Of a DNA stretch of 64,000 nucleotides, positions 48,715 through 56,674 are shown in pieces (position 1 is the stretch's first letter; every line of letters starts with the position of its first letter). The notes beneath the pieces are model-generated. The model did no database searches. It was not told the origin of the DNA and worked only from the letters and a program-made list of their open reading frames with translations. The translations under genes and the position numbers were made by a program. The DNA lies in NCBI RefSeq assembly GCF_018785245.1, contig NZ_WQPL01000015.1, positions 45,244-109,243 on the forward strand, written 5' to 3'. Source of the stretch: Collinsella aerofaciens (GTDB lineage Bacteria > Actinomycetota > Coriobacteriia > Coriobacteriales > Coriobacteriaceae).

Positions 48715-49875
48715 ATGAAAAACCGTACGGTTTTGCTTTATATGACGTTCGTTTTTCTGTCGAACTTCAGCACCATTTTGTATTTTCTGACGGTTTACCT
48801 TGAATTCGTCGGATTCTCGATGGTAGCGATTTCTAGCATGATGATTGCATACCAAGTGAGTAAGTTCATTCTTGAGGTTCCTACTGGTTATATTGCTGAC
48901 AGGTTTGGACGAAAGACAAGCGGTCTCGTTGGCGTCGTGGGAATGCTTGGATACTACGCCGCCCTACTTTTCGCCCGTTCTCCTCTGCTTTTAATCGGCG
49001 CGTTTGCTCTCAAAGGATTTGCAGTTGCATGTGTGAGCGGATCCATAGAAGCGATCTACATTGACAGCGTCTCTCAGGACCAGCTCGTAAGACTTAATGT
49101 CGTTGAGCGATTTGTTTTCTATGCCTCTTATGCCATCTCCGCTTGCGTGGGCGGTTTCATTTCGTCTGTCGGTGCATATCTCATTGGTCTTTCGGCAGAT
49201 ATCATCGCAATGGTGTTGACGTTGGTTGTCGTTGCCTGCATTCCTGAGATGCGAAGAGGGGACACTGCAGCGACACCTAAGCGTGGAATTAGCCCGAAGA
49301 TGATCGGTGCCGCTATTGCGCGTAACGGCATTCTTCGTTCAGCGTTCATCATGGACTGCTCTCAGGCATTTGCTTTTGTCGCCCTGGAAGACTTTTTCTC
49401 ACTGCTGCTTGCGGGTCGCGGAATGAATGCCGTCGCTTCGGGTGTGACCATTGCGGTCCAGCTCCTTGCCTCGGCTTCCATGGGGCTTATTGTGCCGAGT
49501 GTGATTGCTCATGTCGACAAGGGCCGTTTTGCGCGTATTTGCGGCATCGTGCGCCTTTTCCTGACTGCTCTGTTTTTGATTCCCTTTACTCCGGTCTATT
49601 TGCTGCCCGTGTTCTATGTACTGCAGACGGTTGCTTACTCGTTATTTGCTCCAATAAAATACTCAATTTTTCAAAATGCTGTCGATTCTTCGATGCGCTG
49701 TTCACTGATTTCGGTCCAAAGCCAGATGGTGGCGGTGGGTGCCATCCTTTTCTATCTGTTCAATGCTGCGTTGAGCAGCATCGCGGGTATTCGAGTCATA
49801 TTGCTTGTAGCGCTCGGGATATCTTCTTTGGTGTATATCCCCGCGCTATTTCGTCTTACAAGTCAAAGGCCGTGA
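48715..49875 (+). CDS. MFS transporter
   Basis: A 386-residue major facilitator protein with about 12 hydrophobic segments. The loop between helices 2 and 3 holds PTGYIADRFGRKTSGLVGVV, the MFS motif A. The N-terminal FLSNFSTILYFLTVYLEFVG is helix 1. The substrate is unknown; the pattern resembles small drug or metabolite efflux proteins. The ATG at 48715 behind GGAGGGCGGAGC was used rather than a GTG at 48694. The upstream LysR gene may regulate it. A hairpin terminator follows. Confidence 0.88.
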   Translation: MKNRTVLLYMTFVFLSNFSTILYFLTVYLEFVGFSMVAISSMMIAYQVSKFILEVPTGYIADRFGRKTSGLVGVVGMLGYYAALLFARSPLLLIGAFALKGFAVACVSGSIEAIYIDSVSQDQLVRLNVVERFVFYASYAISACVGGFISSVGAYLIGLSADIIAMVLTLVVVACIPEMRRGDTAATPKRGISPKMIGAAIARNGILRSAFIMDCSQAFAFVALEDFFSLLLAGRGMNAVASGVTIAVQLLASASMGLIVPSVIAHVDKGRFARICGIVRLFLTALFLIPFTPVYLLPVFYVLQTVAYSLFAPIKYSIFQNAVDSSMRCSLISVQSQMVAVGAILFYLFNAALSSIAGIRVILLVALGISSLVYIPALFRLTSQRP

Positions 49876-49908
49876 GTATTTGGGCACCGATAACTTATAT
49901 ATCAACGC

Positions 49909-49942
49909 AATAAACCCGAGCGCGAGGGCGTTTGGGTTTATT
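49909..49942 (+). terminator. Terminator after the MFS gene
   Basis: AATAAACCC and GGGTTTATT form a perfect 9-bp stem with a 16-base loop, 54 bases before the first acetate kinase start. Confidence 0.65.
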
Positions 49943-49995
49943 ATTGAAGCGTATGTAACCTGGCGGCGCCACACCGCCTGTTAGTAGGGAGACAC

Positions 49996-51174
49996 ATGAA
50001 CGTTCTGGTCGTCAACGCAGGATCTTCGACCCTTAAGTATCAGGTCATCGATACCAAGTCCCACAAGGTGTCCGCAAAGGGCTCCTGCGAGCGCGTCTGC
50101 TTTACCGGCGGTACCTTCACCCATGCTGCCAACGGTTCCAAGAAGGTGACCGAGAACATCGAGTTCCCCGACCATAAGGTCGCCATTGAGGTCGTTCTGA
50201 AGGACCTCGAGGCCAACGGCGTCAAGATCGAGGGCATCGGCCATCGCATCGTTCAGGGCGGTTGGTACTTTGGCGACTCCTCCCTCGTCGACGAGGACGT
50301 TCTCGCCAAGATTCGCGAGGTCGCCCCGCTCGCGCCGCTGCACAACAACCCCGAGGCCAACGTTATCGAGTACTGCCTCGAGCAGTATCCCGATCTGCCC
50401 AACGTCACGGTCTACGACACCGCTTTCCACTTCAACATGCCCGAGGTCGCCAAGACCTACGCCCTTCCCAAGGATGTTTGCGACAAGCTGCACATCCGTA
50501 AGTATGGCGCCCACGGCACCAGCTATCGCTACATCTCCAAGAAGGTCGCCGAGATGACCAACGGCGAGGCCCGCAAGGTCGTCGTGTGCCACATTGGCTC
50601 CGGCGCTTCCCTGTGCGCCATCGAGGACGGCAAGTGCATGGACACCACCATGGGCTTGACGCCGCTCGACGGTGTCATGATGGGCACCCGCTGCGGCTCC
50701 ATCGACCCTGCTACCGTGTGCTACCTGCAGCGTGAAGGCGGCTACACCTTCGACGAGGTCGACGAGATGATGAACAAGAAGTCCGGCCTTTTGGCTGTGA
50801 CCGGCGGCAAGACCAACGACTGCCGCAACGTTGAGGAGCTCGCCGCTGCCGGCGACCCCGAGGCCCAGCTCGCCTTCGACATGTTCGTCTACAAGATTGC
50901 CGCCAAGGCCGCCGAGATGGCCACTTCCATGTGCGGCATGGACACCCTGGTCTTTACCGCCGGCATCGGCGAGCACGCTCCGGCCGTTCGCGCTGGCGTG
51001 GCCGACCGTCTGGCCTTTATGGGCGTCAAGATGGACCATGCCCGCAACGCCCTTCGCGGCGACGGCGCTTGGTGCCTGTCCGCCAAGGATTCCAAGGTCA
51101 AGATCTTCGTCATCCCCACGGATGAGGAGTTCATGATCGCTTCCGACGTCGAGCGCATCGTCAACAGCAAGTAA
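49996..51174 (+). CDS. ackA: Acetate kinase (first of two)
   Basis: A 392-residue ASKHA-fold kinase making ATP and acetate from acetyl phosphate. It has MNVLVVNAGSSTLKYQVID, GIGHRIVQGGWYFGDSS, the catalytic His in APLHNNPEANVIEY, FDTAFH-like YDTAFHFNMPEVAKTYALP, YGAHGTSYRYIS, CHIGSGASLCAIEDGK and MMGTRCGSIDPATV. Two positions differ from the usual pattern: GHRVVHGG is GHRIVQGG, and GTSH is GTSY. A tandem paralogue follows 164 bases downstream. With pta (52863) they form the acetate-producing, ATP-yielding end of fermentation. GGGAGACAC gives the ribosome site. Confidence 0.92.
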   Translation: MNVLVVNAGSSTLKYQVIDTKSHKVSAKGSCERVCFTGGTFTHAANGSKKVTENIEFPDHKVAIEVVLKDLEANGVKIEGIGHRIVQGGWYFGDSSLVDEDVLAKIREVAPLAPLHNNPEANVIEYCLEQYPDLPNVTVYDTAFHFNMPEVAKTYALPKDVCDKLHIRKYGAHGTSYRYISKKVAEMTNGEARKVVVCHIGSGASLCAIEDGKCMDTTMGLTPLDGVMMGTRCGSIDPATVCYLQREGGYTFDEVDEMMNKKSGLLAVTGGKTNDCRNVEELAAAGDPEAQLAFDMFVYKIAAKAAEMATSMCGMDTLVFTAGIGEHAPAVRAGVADRLAFMGVKMDHARNALRGDGAWCLSAKDSKVKIFVIPTDEEFMIASDVERIVNSK

Positions 51175-51185
51175 TTGCAAGAGGG

Positions 51186-51224
51186 GAGGGGCTGGACGAC
51201 CAAGTGCCGTTCAGCCCCTCTTTT
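51186..51224 (+). terminator. Terminator between the two acetate kinase genes
   Basis: GAGGGGCTGGAC and GTTCAGCCCCTC form a 12-bp stem with one mismatch, followed by TTTT. The second kinase gene therefore has its own promoter, probably in the AT-rich stretch 51235-51300, which also holds TATC...GATA symmetry. Confidence 0.7.
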
Positions 51225-51338
51225 GCGCTCGTTTGGCGATATGTCTGATAGCTATTTATCAAGATGTGATAACTTCTTATTAAAATGCGGTCGCCTTAAG
51301 AGGTCTGCGTCGACCGTATTGCACTGCAAAGGAGTCTC

Positions 51339-52517
51339 ATGAACGTACTTGTTGTCAACGCCGGCAGCTCAAGTCTTAAATATCAGCTTCTGGATACCGA
51401 TACCCGCGAGGTTTTCGCCAAGGGCAACTGCGAGCGTATCGGCTCGGACATGGGTATCTTTGGTCATTCCGAGAACGGTGGCGCCAAGCAGACCGAGGAG
51501 GTTCCCTTCCCCGATCATCGCTCTGCTATCGCTCGCGTGCTCGAGGAGCTCGAGAAGACCGACTTTACGATCGATGGCATCGGCCACCGTATCGTTCAGG
51601 GCGGCTGGCACTTCGATGATTCCGCAGTCGTCGACGATGAGGTCATGGCTAAGATCCTTGAGGTGGCCCCGCTCGCCCCGCTGCACAACTACGGCGAGGC
51701 CGCGGCAATCGAATATTGCCGCGAGAAGTATCCGGAGCTGCCCAACGTGGCCGTCTTCGACACCTCGTTCCACATGACCATGCCCGAGGTCGCCTACACC
51801 TACGCCCTGCCCAAGGACGTGTGCGACAAGTACCACGTGCGCAAGTACGGCGCGCACGGTACGAGCCACCGTTACGAGTGGATGATGGCCAAGGAAATCC
51901 TGGGCTCGCGCTGCCATCGCCTGCTTTCGTGCCATCTGGGCAACGGAGCCTCGCTTGCCGCCATCGAGGACGGCGTTTGCCGCGATACCACGATGGGCCT
52001 CACGCCGCTTGACGGCCTGATGATGGGCACCCGTTGTGGTTCCATTGACCCGGCCACCGTGTGCTATCTTCAGCGCGAGGGCGGCTACAGCTACCAGGAA
52101 GTCGACGACATGATGAACAAGCAGTCCGGTCTGCTTGCCATCTCGGGCATCTCAAACGATGCCCGTGACATCCGTACGCGCGCCTCTGAGGGTGACGAGC
52201 ACTGCCTGCTCGCCTTCGATATGTTTGCCTATAAGGCCATGCAGCAGGCCGGCTCCATGATCGCCTCCATGGCGGGCGTGGATACCATCACCTTTACCGC
52301 TGGCATCGGCGAGAATGACTGGTCGATCCGCAAGGCCTTCTGCGACTGCTTTGAGTGGCTGGGCGTGCGCATCGACAACAATAAGAACCGCGAGGCCGTG
52401 GGCAACGGCCCGCAGGTCATCAGCGCCGCCGGCTCTTCCGTCACGGTCATGGTCATCCCCACCGATGAGGAATACATGATCGCCCACGACGTCGAGCGTC
52501 TGACCAAGAACAACTAA
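51339..52517 (+). CDS. ackA2: Acetate kinase (second of two)
   Basis: A 392-residue paralogue of the preceding gene, of the same length. It has NAGSSSLKYQLLDTD, GIGHRIVQGGWHFDDSA, APLHNYGEAAAIEY, FDTSFHMTMPEVAYTYALP, YGAHGTSHRYEWMM (here the usual GTSH), CHLGNGASLAAIEDGV and MMGTRCGSIDPATV. It keeps the Gln in GHRIVQGG. Sequence divergence is spread over the whole protein, so the duplication is old. The second copy may have other kinetics, acyl chain preference or regulation. AAAGGAGTCTC precedes the start. A strong terminator follows, and pta lies convergent downstream. Confidence 0.92.
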   Translation: MNVLVVNAGSSSLKYQLLDTDTREVFAKGNCERIGSDMGIFGHSENGGAKQTEEVPFPDHRSAIARVLEELEKTDFTIDGIGHRIVQGGWHFDDSAVVDDEVMAKILEVAPLAPLHNYGEAAAIEYCREKYPELPNVAVFDTSFHMTMPEVAYTYALPKDVCDKYHVRKYGAHGTSHRYEWMMAKEILGSRCHRLLSCHLGNGASLAAIEDGVCRDTTMGLTPLDGLMMGTRCGSIDPATVCYLQREGGYSYQEVDDMMNKQSGLLAISGISNDARDIRTRASEGDEHCLLAFDMFAYKAMQQAGSMIASMAGVDTITFTAGIGENDWSIRKAFCDCFEWLGVRIDNNKNREAVGNGPQVISAAGSSVTVMVIPTDEEYMIAHDVERLTKNN

Positions 52518-52536
52518 CGCATTCGTCTGTAATTGA

Positions 52537-52574
52537 AAAAAGGCCTCCAGAGCAACAGCTCCGGAGGCCTTTTT
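52537..52574. terminator. Terminator after the second acetate kinase gene
   Basis: AAAAAGGCCTCC and GGAGGCCTTTTT form a perfect 12-bp stem, with T and A runs built into the arms; it can work both ways. Confidence 0.9.
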
Positions 52575-52575
52575 G

Positions 52576-52722
52576 CTAGCAAGCGGAAATCCGAGTCCCA
52601 AAGTGATCGCCACCAGCAACGCCTGCGCTCCCAGCAACGACACCCATCCGTTCAGATTTTCAGCCCCAATTCGTAGCCAAGCCGCCGTCCACTCCAGATT
52701 CCCTGAGCACCACGTAGCGGCA
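52576..52722 (-). other. Possible remnant of a membrane protein gene
   Basis: On the minus strand this spacer translates without stops as a hydrophobic piece (NLEWTAAWLRIGAENLNGWV, then SLLGAQALLVAITLGLGFPL). It has no start, no stop and no ribosome site, and is framed by two large hairpins. It may be decayed gene sequence. Chance is not excluded. Confidence 0.25.
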
Positions 52723-52847
52723 GGGACCCTACAGGGTAAAGCTCTGAAAACAATCCGCAAGGCGCGAGAAGCCCCGCCGCACGTAGTGCGCAGCGGGGCT
52801 TCTCGCATGCCTGAGGACGTTTTCAGAGCTTTACCCTGTAGGGTCCC
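52723..52847. repeat. Very large hairpin with 29-bp perfect outer arms
   Basis: Arms 52723-52751 and 52819-52847 (GGGACCCTACAGGGTAAAGC and so on) are perfectly complementary over 29 bases. The 67-base interior holds a second, perfect 14-bp stem (GCGAGAAGCCCCGC / GCGGGGCTTCTCGC) around CGCACGTAGTGCGCA. It lies 15 bases from the pta stop, between pta and the second ackA. The layout (long locus-specific arms plus inner hairpin) is like the elements at 56334 and 56538, but the core differs. Confidence 0.85.
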
Positions 52848-52862
52848 GAGCGGATCAGTACG

Positions 52863-53843
52863 CTACTCAGCCATCTGAGCCTGGACGGCGGTGATGGCCA
52901 CGACACCCACGATGTCGTCGGCAGAGCAGCCGCGCGACAGGTCGTTGACCGGCTTGGCGATGCCCTGCAGGATGGGGCCGTAGGCGTCAGCGCCAGCGAA
53001 GCGCTGGACCAGCTTGTAGCCGATGTTGCCTGCCTCGAGGTCGGGGAATACCAGCACGTTGGCCTTACCGGCGACGGAGGAGCCGGGAGCCTTGAGCTGG
53101 GCGACGGTGGGGACGATAGCGGCATCGAGCTGCAGGTCGCCGTCGATGGCGAGCTCGGGAGCCTTCTCCTTGCAGAACTTCACAGCCTCCTGGACCTTCT
53201 TGGCGACCTCGCCACCGGCGGAGCCCATGGTGGAGTAGGAGAGCATGGCCACGTGCGGTTCAACATTGCCCATGAAGGTGGACCAGGAGTGGGCCGAGGC
53301 GATGGCGATCTCGGAGAGCTCGTCGGAGGACGGGTTGATGTTGAGGCCGCAGTCGGCAAAAATCAGCGTGCCGTCGGTACCGAACTGCGGAGTGTCGGTG
53401 CACATCACGAAGAAGGCCGAGACCAGCTTGGTGCCCGGGGCGGTCTTGAGGATCTGCAGTGCGGGGCGCAGGGTGTCGGCGGTGGAGTGGCAGGCGCCGG
53501 AGACCAGGCCGTCGGCGTCGCCCATCTTGACCATCATGGTGCCAAAGTAGGTGGCGTCCATCACCTGGGCGCGAGCCTGCTCGATGGTGACACCCTTCTT
53601 GGCGCGGAGCTCGGCAAACTTCTGCGCGTACTCCTCGTGCTTCTCGGCGTTGCGCGGATCGATGACGGTGGCGCCGGGAACATCGATCTCGTCGGGGTTG
53701 CCCAGGATGACGAGCTTTGCCAGGCCCTCCTCGATGATTTTGTTTGCCGCGACGATGGTACGCGGATCCTCGCCCTCGGGCAGGACGATGGTCTTAAGGT
53801 CGGCCTTGGCGGCAGACTTCATACGGTTTAGGAAATCGCTCAT
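52863..53843 (-). CDS. pta: Phosphate acetyltransferase
   Basis: A 326-residue class I phosphotransacetylase converting acetyl-CoA and phosphate to acetyl phosphate. It opens MSDFLNRMKSAAKADLKTIV, LPEGEDPRT. Conserved regions are GLVSGACHSTADTLRPALQI, FFVMCTDTPQFGTDGTLIFA and MLSYSTMGSAGGEVAKKVQE. The C-terminal SSVAGKANVLVFPDLEAGNI and QGIAKPVNDLSRGCSADDIV carry catalytic Ser/Arg. No N-terminal DRTGG or BioD-like domain is present, so it is the short form. It is convergent with the second ackA and works with both kinases to conserve energy. AAGGAGTAAC precedes the start. Confidence 0.95.
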   Translation of the reverse strand: MSDFLNRMKSAAKADLKTIVLPEGEDPRTIVAANKIIEEGLAKLVILGNPDEIDVPGATVIDPRNAEKHEEYAQKFAELRAKKGVTIEQARAQVMDATYFGTMMVKMGDADGLVSGACHSTADTLRPALQILKTAPGTKLVSAFFVMCTDTPQFGTDGTLIFADCGLNINPSSDELSEIAIASAHSWSTFMGNVEPHVAMLSYSTMGSAGGEVAKKVQEAVKFCKEKAPELAIDGDLQLDAAIVPTVAQLKAPGSSVAGKANVLVFPDLEAGNIGYKLVQRFAGADAYGPILQGIAKPVNDLSRGCSADDIVGVVAITAVQAQMAE

Positions 53844-53896
53844 GTTACTCCTTACAAGCGTTTTGCTAAGCTCCAGGCCCTCGGCTGTACACGAAT

Positions 53897-53917
53897 AAAC
53901 CCGCTGCTAGCGGGTTT
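53897..53917 (-). terminator. Small hairpin in the pta leader
   Basis: AAACCCGCT, loop GCT and AGCGGGTTT form a perfect 9-bp stem in the 5' leader of pta, 54 bases upstream of the start. It could protect or attenuate the mRNA. Confidence 0.45.
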
Positions 53918-53990
53918 ACCTTTCAATTATGTACGCCGCGGTGCTTGAGCTTTCCTTGTGTGGCAAGCTCATTATAGGACGCATTAGCGC

Positions 53991-54031
53991 TATAATCGCT
54001 CTGATAAATATGTCTCGAAGAATGTTCGAGA
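53991..54031 (+). promoter_or_regulatory. glf promoter and inverted repeat
   Basis: TATAAT at 53991-53996 is a consensus -10. Just after it, TCTCGAA (53013+1000: 54013-54019), GAATG and TTCGAGA (54025-54031) form a 7-bp inverted repeat. It is placed like an operator at the transcription start of the glf operon. The regulator is unknown. Confidence 0.55.
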
Positions 54032-54074
54032 AATGCCCAGCTAACGAGCACGTGGCTTTTGACAAGGAGTATCG

Positions 54075-55277
54075 ATGCAGATTACCTCAGGCCTGCCTGA
54101 AGGCATTAACGCCGGCGCGTACGACATGATTGTCGTCGGTGCTGGATATGCCGGTGCCGTTTGCGCCCGCCGTCTTGCCGAGACCATCGGCTATCGTGTT
54201 GCCGTTTTGGAGCGCCGTAGCCACATTGCGGGCAATGCCTTCGACTGCACTGACGAGGCGGGAATCCTTGTCCACGAGTATGGCCCGCACATCTACCATA
54301 CCTTTAACGAGCGCGTGCATAACTTCCTGTCGCGCTTTACCAAGTGGACGGACTACCAGCACAAGGTGCTCGCCAACATCAACGGTACCCTTATGCCCGT
54401 GCCCTTTAACCATGCGAGCCTTAAGCTTGCCTTTGGCGATGAGCGCGGCGAGGAGCTGTACCAAAAGCTCGTGGAGACCTTTGGCAAGGACGTCAAGGTG
54501 CCCATCATGGAGCTGCGCAAGAAGAACGACCCGGATCTTGCCGAGGTCGCCGATTACGTCTACGAGAACGTCTTTTTGCATTACACCATGAAGCAGTGGG
54601 GCCAGACGCCCGATCAGATCGACCCCTCGATCACCGGCCGCGTTCCCGTCTTTGTGGGCGATGACGATCGCTACTTCCCGCAGGCTCCTTTCCAGGGCAT
54701 GCCGCAGGACGGCTATACCGCGCTGTTCGAGCATATGCTCGATCACGATCTGATTGATGTGTTCTGCGACGTGGACGCCCGCGACCTCTTCGAGATCGAC
54801 GAGACCACCGTCAAGATCGACGGCAAGGTCTATGGTGGCGAGATCGTCTACACCGGTCCGCTCGACGAGCTGTTCAACCTCGACCTGGGCGCGCTGCCGT
54901 ACCGCACGCTCGATATGAAGTTCGAGACGCTCGATATGGACCAGTTCCAGCCCGTGGGCACCGTCAACTACACTACGAGCGAGGACTACACGCGTATCAC
55001 CGAGTTCAAGAACATGACCGGCCAGGTCCTGCCCGGCAAGACCACCATCATGAAGGAGTACTCCAAGGCCTATACGCCCGGCTCGGGCGAGACGCCGTAC
55101 TACGCTATCCTGGAGCCCGAGAACCGTGAGCTCTACGAGCGCTATCTCGAGCGCGTCCAGAACCTGACGAACTTCCACCCGGTGGGTCGTCTGGCTGAGT
55201 ATCGTTACTACGATATGGACGCCGTGACCAATTCTGCCCTCGATCTTTCGGATGAGATTATCGCCTGCCATGCATAA
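54075..55277 (+). CDS. glf: UDP-galactopyranose mutase
   Basis: A 400-residue FAD enzyme turning UDP-galactopyranose into UDP-galactofuranose. The dinucleotide fold is YDMIVVGAGYAGAVCARRLA. RRSHIAGNAFD, YGPHIYHT and FTKWTDYQHKVLANINGTLM follow; then comes the active-site region FNHASLKLAF, with FLHYTMKQWG. Conserved Arg/Tyr residues lie in TGRVPVFVGDDDRYFPQ and LPYRTLDMKFE. AAGGAGTATCG precedes the start. The overlapping glycosyltransferase gene downstream may use the furanose donor or build the same polysaccharide. A promoter with an inverted repeat lies upstream. Confidence 0.95.
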   Translation: MQITSGLPEGINAGAYDMIVVGAGYAGAVCARRLAETIGYRVAVLERRSHIAGNAFDCTDEAGILVHEYGPHIYHTFNERVHNFLSRFTKWTDYQHKVLANINGTLMPVPFNHASLKLAFGDERGEELYQKLVETFGKDVKVPIMELRKKNDPDLAEVADYVYENVFLHYTMKQWGQTPDQIDPSITGRVPVFVGDDDRYFPQAPFQGMPQDGYTALFEHMLDHDLIDVFCDVDARDLFEIDETTVKIDGKVYGGEIVYTGPLDELFNLDLGALPYRTLDMKFETLDMDQFQPVGTVNYTTSEDYTRITEFKNMTGQVLPGKTTIMKEYSKAYTPGSGETPYYAILEPENRELYERYLERVQNLTNFHPVGRLAEYRYYDMDAVTNSALDLSDEIIACHA

Positions 55278-56301
55278 AGTCATAACATTCGGTATTCCCT
55301 CGTATAACGCCGCCAAGGACATGGACCATTGCATCACCTCCATCTTGGAGGGGAGCAATTACGCTACCGATATCGAGATTATCGTAGTGGACGACGGATC
55401 CAAGGACGAGACGGCCGCCAAGGCCGACGAGTGGGAGGCACGTTATCCTGGAATCATTCGCGCGGTGCACCAGGAGAACGGCGGCCACGGTATTGCCGTC
55501 CTTTCGGGTCTGCGCGAGGCGCAGGGCACCTACTACAAGGTTGTCGACTCGGACGACTGGCTCGACGGAGCGGCGCTTTCGACCATGCTGTCGATTCTGC
55601 GTGGCTTTGAGGAGCGCGACCAGCGCGTTGACCTGTTTATCTCGAACTACGTGTACGAGAAGGTTTACGAGGGCACGCATACCGCTATTGGCTACAAGTT
55701 TGCCCTGCCGCGCAAAAAGATTTTCTCTTGGGACCAGATCGGGCACTTCCGTCCCGATCAGAACCTGCTCATGCACAGCCTGTGCTATCGCACCGATGTA
55801 CTGCGCGAGTCGAATCTGCCTATGCCGGCACACACGTTCTACGTGGATAATATCTACGCATATGTGCCGCTGCCGCGCTGCAAGACCATGTACTACGCCG
55901 ACATCGACCTCTATCGCTACTTTATCGGTCGCGAGGGTCAGAGCGTCAATGAGGCCACGATGGTCAAGCGCCTGGGTCAGCAGTTCCGCGTAACGCGCAT
56001 CATGATGGAATCGTTCCACCTGTACCAGGACGTTGAGTCCTCGCGTCTGCGTTCGTACATGATGGGCTACTTCACCATGATGATGGCGATTTGCTCGGTG
56101 CTCACCAAGCTTTCCGAGGAAGATTGTGCCGATGAGCGCCTGAAGACGCTGTGGAAGGACCTGAAGGAGTACGACGAGCGCATGTATCGTCGCGCTCGCT
56201 ACGGCGTGGTCGGATTCTTTACCAACCTGCGCGGACGGGCCGGAGACAAAACCACACTCGGCCTATACCATCTTGCCTCAAAGATCTTCAAATTTAACTA
56301 A
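55270..56301 (+). CDS. Family 2 glycosyltransferase
   Basis: A 343-residue GT-A glycosyltransferase. It has MHKVITFGIPSYNAAKDMDH at the N-terminus, the nucleotide-binding IEIIVVDDGSKDETAAKADE, then GHGIAVLSGLREAQGTYYKV and the DXD-like VVDSDDWLDGAAL. The C-terminal half is helical and ends YHLASKIFKFN. No membrane helix is seen, so it acts at the inner face of the membrane. The start ATG overlaps the end of glf by 8 bases, so the two genes are coupled and probably serve one cell-surface galactofuranose-containing glycan. A fragment of a related gene lies on the other strand just downstream. Confidence 0.9.
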   Translation: MHKVITFGIPSYNAAKDMDHCITSILEGSNYATDIEIIVVDDGSKDETAAKADEWEARYPGIIRAVHQENGGHGIAVLSGLREAQGTYYKVVDSDDWLDGAALSTMLSILRGFEERDQRVDLFISNYVYEKVYEGTHTAIGYKFALPRKKIFSWDQIGHFRPDQNLLMHSLCYRTDVLRESNLPMPAHTFYVDNIYAYVPLPRCKTMYYADIDLYRYFIGREGQSVNEATMVKRLGQQFRVTRIMMESFHLYQDVESSRLRSYMMGYFTMMMAICSVLTKLSEEDCADERLKTLWKDLKEYDERMYRRARYGVVGFFTNLRGRAGDKTTLGLYHLASKIFKFN

Positions 56302-56333
56302 CTGCTGAGTAATCGCTGCTGATAGGTTGACTG

Positions 56334-56443
56334 GGCCCCTTGGCCTTTAGTTTGCTACTGCGAACAGTCCTGCTCGCACGGAAAGCACATTAAGTGCTTT
56401 CCGGCTCGTGCGGAACTTGTATCAAACTAAAGGCCAAGGGGCC
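56334..56443. repeat. Large structured repeat, family C (copy 1)
   Basis: Outer arms 56334-56354 and 56423-56443 (GGCCCCTTGGCCTTTAGTTTG) are perfectly complementary over 21 bases. The 68-base core contains ACAGTCCTG, CTCGCACG, GGAAAGCAC-ATTAA-GTGCTTTCC and CGGCTCGTGCGGAACT. The same core occurs in reverse at 56567-56633, with 50 of 55 aligned positions equal. The differing stem bases are compensatory (GGAAAG/CTTTCC against GAAGAG/CTCTTC). Confidence 0.85.
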
Positions 56444-56447
56444 TTTG

Positions 56448-56515
56448 CTATAAGAATCGATTGTCAGGCTGCCTGAATTTGAAGATCTTGGACGCGCGGT
56501 ACACAGGGGCCTGGG
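56448..56515 (-). pseudogene. C-terminal fragment of a second glycosyltransferase
   Basis: On the minus strand this stretch reads in frame LSAQAPVYRASKIFKFRQPD, then NRFL and a stop at 56448. It shares ASKIFKF with the end of the glycosyltransferase at 55270-56301 (ASKIFKFN), and the DNA matches at about 18 of 21 bases there. The rest of the gene is missing. Two family C repeats frame the fragment closely. Confidence 0.55.
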
Positions 56516-56537
56516 CTGAAAGGGATCTTGTTGAGTA

Positions 56538-56662
56538 GGTTGCCCGGTGGGGCTTGGTTATGTTTGTCGCGAGTTCCGCACGAGCCGAAGAGCACTTAAT
56601 GTGCTCTTCGTGCGAGCCAGGACTGTAGAGCAGCAAACATAACCAAGCCCCACCGGGCAACC
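56538..56662. repeat. Large structured repeat, family C (copy 2, inverted)
   Basis: Outer arms 56538-56566 and 56634-56662 (GGTTGCCCGGTGGGGCTTGG and so on) are perfectly complementary over 29 bases and unrelated to the arms of copy 1. The core is the reverse complement of the copy 1 core. It ends 13 bases before the stop of the P1 peptidase gene. Confidence 0.85.
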
Positions 56663-56674
56663 GGTCAGGTTAGG

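Noticed and set aside
49996-51174. The first acetate kinase gene as a decayed copy
   Set aside because: Full length, all main regions in place and a clean frame; the few substitutions are partly shared with the second copy.
49981-51180. A long minus-strand frame opposite the first acetate kinase gene, with similar ones opposite pta, the dipeptidase and glf
   Set aside because: Same antisense effect of codon bias; the sense strands carry complete family motifs.
52152-52808. A 218-codon minus-strand frame across the end of the second acetate kinase gene and the spacer
   Set aside because: Most of it is antisense to the kinase gene and runs through a terminator and a giant hairpin; only the short hydrophobic piece at 52576-52722 is kept, as a possible remnant.
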